DNA from: Eubacterium ventriosum
Lineage (GTDB): Bacteria > Bacillota > Clostridia > Lachnospirales > Lachnospiraceae
Direction of reading: 5' to 3'
NCBI RefSeq assembly: GCF_025150745.1
Contig: NZ_CP102282.1
Coordinates: 434,001 to 498,000, forward strand
DNA: 64,000 nt
Positions 61,079 through 64,000 of this stretch are shown piece after piece. Every line of letters starts with the position of its first letter. The first letter of the stretch is position 1. The notes beneath the pieces were generated by a model. That model had not been told where the DNA came from. It saw nothing but the letters and a program-made list of their open reading frames with translations, and ran no database searches. The position numbers and the translations under genes were made by a program.

Positions 61079-61972
61079 TTAATCTAATTTGGACTCTTCC
61101 TTATCTTCAAGTCCCTTTAATGCCTTTAATTCCTCTGAAGCAAGATTAAACTTCTTCTTCTTTGGCTTAAACTTTAACTCGTCAATGGCATATTCTTTAA
61201 TTTCTCTTTCGTCATCAACTTCAACTACTATTTTAACCTTCTGTCTAAGAACATTTACGCTTACAACTTCACCCTTAAAGCCATCAAAAGTCTTAACTTT
61301 TTCTCCAATGTCAGGTAAATTAGAATTTAATTCCTCGTATGCTTCCTGCTCATTCTTAAGACAACACATTAATCTTCCACAAATACCTGAAATCTTTGTT
61401 GGATTAAGTGAAAGACTCTGTTCCTTTGCCATCTTAATTGACACAGGAATAAATTCTGACAAATAAGTATTACAGCAAAGTGGTCTGCCACAAATGCCTA
61501 TTCCTCCAAGCATTTTTGTTTCATCTCTAACGCCAACCTGTCTAAGTTCAATTCTTGTCTTAAATACTGAAGCCAAATCCTTTACAAGTTCTCTAAAGTC
61601 AATTCGTCCATCTGCCGTAAAATAAAATAAAACTTTATTATTATCAAAAGTATATTCTGTTTCAATAAGTTTCATTTCCAAACCATGTTTTGCAATTTTT
61701 TCTTTGCAGATTTTAAATGCTTTCTTTTCTTTCTCATTATTTTCAATTGCTTTTTTATCATCCTCTTCAGTTGCAATACGTATAACGGACTTTAATGGCA
61801 TAATAACCTTATCATCCGCTACTTCTCTTATTCCCTGAACAACTGAACCATATTCAATTCCCCTTGCAGTTTCAACTATAACATGGTCTCCTACCTTTAC
61901 CTGAAAATCTGCGGGGCTAAAATTGTATATTTTTCCTGCCTGTCTAAATCTAACGCCTATAACTTTAATCAT
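61079..61972 (-). CDS. ricT: PSP1-domain protein RicT (YaaT), stage 0 sporulation/regulatory iron-sulfur complex
   Basis: The 297-residue product has an N-terminal part with KVGDHVIVETARGIEYGSVV and the Cys-rich PSP1 core GICGRPLCCNTYLSEF and ISGICGRLMCCLKNEQEAY. In Bacillus, RicT with RicA and RicF carries [4Fe-4S] clusters and aids RNase Y in mRNA maturation, with effects on sporulation and competence. ricA and ricF are not in the window. The gene lies downstream of holB, as in other Firmicutes. Confidence 0.94.
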   Translation of the reverse strand: MIKVIGVRFRQAGKIYNFSPADFQVKVGDHVIVETARGIEYGSVVQGIREVADDKVIMPLKSVIRIATEEDDKKAIENNEKEKKAFKICKEKIAKHGLEMKLIETEYTFDNNKVLFYFTADGRIDFRELVKDLASVFKTRIELRQVGVRDETKMLGGIGICGRPLCCNTYLSEFIPVSIKMAKEQSLSLNPTKISGICGRLMCCLKNEQEAYEELNSNLPDIGEKVKTFDGFKGEVVSVNVLRQKVKIVVEVDDEREIKEYAIDELKFKPKKKKFNLASEELKALKGLEDKEESKLD

Positions 61973-62009
61973 TTCTGTCTCCTTGTTCTAACTGTTATCC
62001 AATCTATGT

Positions 62010-63056
62010 TTATTTTCCTGAAGTTTTTTCCTTAATGGAAAGTAATAATATTTCTATAGTGGAATCAAAATTAACATTTGACTTAATTCTGCTTTCTGCC
62101 AGATCTATTGCCTTAAGAATGTCATTAATATCATCAAATGAATATGTCTGACTCATTTTTTCTATTGTCATATACTCATCCTGAAAAATAATCTGGTCTT
62201 CTTCCTTAGTTGCCTTATAGACAAGTATATCCCTAAACCAAATTCGCATTAAGCTAAAGTATTCATCAATCTGCTTTTTAAAAGTTCCTGTTTTCTTAAT
62301 TGCCTCCCCAATAATATCCATTCCGCCTTTTTCCAAAGACATAAACATTCCAACAACATACTGTTTTAATTCTTTAAATTCTTCAGATGTTGCAAGTTTA
62401 ATCGCCTTGCCCGGATTTCCATTAGAAAATGTTGCTGCAACTCTTGCTTCATAATCCCCTACACCATACTGTGATGTTAATTGATTCTTTATTATATCTT
62501 CCTTTACAGGTCTGATATTTAACATAACACAACGCGATAAAATAGTTTGAAGAAAAGTATCCGCATTTGTAGTTAACAAGATTATAATGGCATATTCAGG
62601 TGGTTCTTCAATTGTTTTTAACAATGCATTCTGTGCCTGCACTGTCATCTTTTCACTTTCCGGAACAATATATATCTTATATGGACTGCTATATGGCTTA
62701 ATGTCAATATCATCATTTATCTGCTCTCTTATTTCATCAACACCAATACCTGATTTTTCGTAGGTAATATACTTAATATCCGGCTGGTTTTTTGAATCCG
62801 TCTGCTTACATGACTTGCACTGTCCGCATGCTGTTCCCGGAACGGTAATTCTTTCACCATCTTCATTAATGGCTTTATTAGAATTGTTTCTCTCACACTG
62901 CAAAGCCTTGGCAAAATGAATTGCAAGATTCATCTTACCCGATCCTTCTTCCCCATTTATAATGTAGGCGTGAGAAATTTTTCCCATTCTAATAGCATTT
63001 TCAAAATGTCTTAATATATGATTTTGTCCCAGAATTCTTTCTGATTCCATCTTCAC
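62010..63056 (-). CDS. holB: DNA polymerase III subunit delta'
   Basis: The 348-residue clamp-loader subunit has GQNHILRHFENAIRMGKISHAYIINGEEGSGKMNL, where the P-loop Ser/Thr is Met, as is common in the non-hydrolysing delta' subunit. The zinc knuckle has CGQCKSC with an earlier Cys (about 52-84), and the sensor region is LLKTIEEPPEYAII followed by SRC. It starts the holB-ricT block. Confidence 0.93.
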   Translation of the reverse strand: MKMESERILGQNHILRHFENAIRMGKISHAYIINGEEGSGKMNLAIHFAKALQCERNNSNKAINEDGERITVPGTACGQCKSCKQTDSKNQPDIKYITYEKSGIGVDEIREQINDDIDIKPYSSPYKIYIVPESEKMTVQAQNALLKTIEEPPEYAIIILLTTNADTFLQTILSRCVMLNIRPVKEDIIKNQLTSQYGVGDYEARVAATFSNGNPGKAIKLATSEEFKELKQYVVGMFMSLEKGGMDIIGEAIKKTGTFKKQIDEYFSLMRIWFRDILVYKATKEEDQIIFQDEYMTIEKMSQTYSFDDINDILKAIDLAESRIKSNVNFDSTIEILLLSIKEKTSGK

Positions 63057-63110
63057 TCCTAAAAATTAATCTATGGTCATACTAATTTATAATAACATAA
63101 ATAAATAAAA

Positions 63111-63150
63111 AAGGCTATGCTTTAGCCATTTCCAGATAAAACATAACCTT
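63111..63150 (-). terminator. Terminator after the guanylate-kinase-like gene
   Basis: AAGGTTATG pairs with CATAGCCTT (63142-63150 with 63111-63119), or alternatively GGCTA with TAGCC inside; TTTTTTATTT follows on the minus strand. Confidence 0.7.
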
Positions 63151-63181
63151 AAAAATAATATAATACTTATTTATTTTATTC

Positions 63182-63772
63182 TTACTTTATTTTTTTTACT
63201 ATTTCCTGCTCTATTTCTTTTATACACTGATTTAAGTTATTGTTCTCAAACCTTTTCTTTATACCGGCTTTCTCTATTTTTTCTTCTGAGAAATCTTCCT
63301 CATCAGCCAGAAATCTTCTGCATAACTCCTTGTACTTTGGCTCACTTTGATTTCTTTCCCTGTTAACAGCCCTTGCCAATCTTTCACCTGTTTCAACCTG
63401 TATATATAACGGCACCACAACATCTTCACCATAAAAATCAATCATCTGCTCATATGATTCCAAAGTACCAATATACAAATAATCTCCGTTATTTAAATCT
63501 ATCTGGCCGTCATCAACTGTAAAATAACTCCATATTCCATACACAGTATTATAATCTCTGCACTCAATAACCTTTTTAGCCTTTTTCAATTCTTCAAGCT
63601 TATTTTGGTCAACAAAAAAATATTCCACCCCATTTTTTTCATTAACCCTCATAGGTCTTGTTGTATAACCTACAACAGTTTTTAAATTTAATTGTTTATT
63701 TTCTTTTAAGCTTTGGAAAATAGTATCTTTTCCGCTGCAGCTTTTTCCTAACACAAAAAATATCTTTGACAT
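63182..63772 (-). CDS. Guanylate kinase-like nucleotide kinase
   Basis: The 196-residue product has the P-loop LGKSCSGKDTIF, then VVGYTTRPMRVNEKNGVEYFFVD, the GMP-binding segment of guanylate kinases, and NRERNQSEPKYKELCRRFLADEEDF in the lid region. It may phosphorylate GMP or a related nucleotide. Genes of this kind often follow the Orn/Lys/Arg decarboxylase gene and precede holB in Clostridia, as here. It is more diverged than the housekeeping Gmk, which presumably lies elsewhere. Confidence 0.85.
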   Translation of the reverse strand: MSKIFFVLGKSCSGKDTIFQSLKENKQLNLKTVVGYTTRPMRVNEKNGVEYFFVDQNKLEELKKAKKVIECRDYNTVYGIWSYFTVDDGQIDLNNGDYLYIGTLESYEQMIDFYGEDVVVPLYIQVETGERLARAVNRERNQSEPKYKELCRRFLADEEDFSEEKIEKAGIKKRFENNNLNQCIKEIEQEIVKKIK

Positions 63773-63784
63773 TATTCCTCCAAT

Positions 63785-64000
63785 TTATTTTACAACTTCA
63801 ATAGTTTTATTTGAATTATCTTTTAAACCGCTAATATTCATATTTGCTTCCAAATACACTTTAATCTGTTCCAATAATTCTTCTGTAATCACTTCACCAG
63901 GAACAACCAATGGGATTCCCGGCGGATAAAGAAAAACAAATTCACCTGAAATGCAATCCTTTGAATCAAACAGATTAACTGTATTTTTTTCTTTCAAATC
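63785..64000 (-). CDS. Orn/Lys/Arg decarboxylase family, C-terminal part
   Basis: Only the last 71 codons are present; the frame stays open to the right edge. FVFLYPPGIPLVVPGEVITEELLEQIKVYLEANMNISGL is the typical end of the PLP-dependent basic amino acid decarboxylases that precede the gmk/holB block in Clostridia. The catalytic part is outside the window. The stop is 12 bases before the kinase-like gene, with which it is probably co-transcribed. Confidence 0.85.
   Translation of the reverse strand, partial: DLKEKNTVNLFDSKDCISGEFVFLYPPGIPLVVPGEVITEELLEQIKVYLEANMNISGLKDNSNKTIEVVK

Overview
The window reads as a chromosomal segment of a low-GC, Gram-positive anaerobe of the class Clostridia, most likely a gut Lachnospiraceae member. 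Grounds for this are AT-rich DNA, strong AGGAGG or GGGGG ribosome binding sites, and the sporulation-lineage genes spmA, spmB and ricT. Further support comes from a T-box in front of metG, DUF951 beside rpsF-ssb-rpsR, a secretin-free Tad pilus locus and an ECF vitamin transporter. Species cannot be fixed from the sequence alone. Nearly all genes lie on the minus strand; only the paaK-like/ACT pair, a hemolysin III gene, a DUF885 gene and an HPr-like gene lie on plus.

Layout. 1-10.6 kb: start of a membrane-anchored protein, glycogen branching enzyme behind an aconitase-family hydratase with a structured leader, a large secreted protein translationally coupled to a 51-residue peptide, and a circularly permuted GH3 beta-glucosidase. 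10.9-17.3 kb: an adenylate-forming CoA ligase with an ACT partner, rpsF-ssb-rpsR, DUF951, an NlpC/P60 wall hydrolase and a Thr-rich secreted protein. 17.6-22.3 kb: tRNA-Cys and tRNA-Glu, CvpA, a DUF5711 propeller, a LysM protein with a degenerate MPN-like N-terminus, and a sirtuin. 22.4-32.5 kb: a complete Gram-positive Tad/Flp pilus locus. 32.9-41.9 kb: hemolysin III, dCMP deaminase, upp, an LMW-phosphatase relative that has lost its catalytic residues, Sua5, a cell-wall amidase, rsmA, tatD and T-box controlled metG. 41.9-48.4 kb: PTS regulation (DeoR regulator, EI, HPr, EIIA, PRD activator) and manA. 48.6-50.4 kb: a DUF885 metallopeptidase.

50.5-58.5 kb is the most interesting block. spmB and spmA, normally adjacent, are separated by a CPA2 antiporter and a tightly overlapping five-gene operon. 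That operon encodes a surface-anchored alpha6/alpha6-barrel protein, a DUF4430 lipoprotein, EcfT, a fused double EcfA ATPase and an S component. The first two products correspond to the two domains of animal transcobalamin/intrinsic factor, here as separate cell-surface proteins next to a dedicated ECF importer. I infer a corrinoid capture and uptake system. 58.8-64 kb holds an HPr-like protein lacking the active-site His and the conserved rsmI, trmN6-like, ricT, holB, guanylate-kinase-like, Orn/Lys/Arg-decarboxylase block.

Intergenic DNA carries several strongly folded elements. One family has two full copies (17387-17562 and 59248-59413) and an apparent remnant at the 3' end of upp. Its stems are kept by compensatory changes, and the closing arms differ between copies while staying self-complementary. 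Other multi-hairpin blocks sit at 285-455 and 12735-12906. No rRNA, CRISPR array, prophage or insertion sequence was seen.
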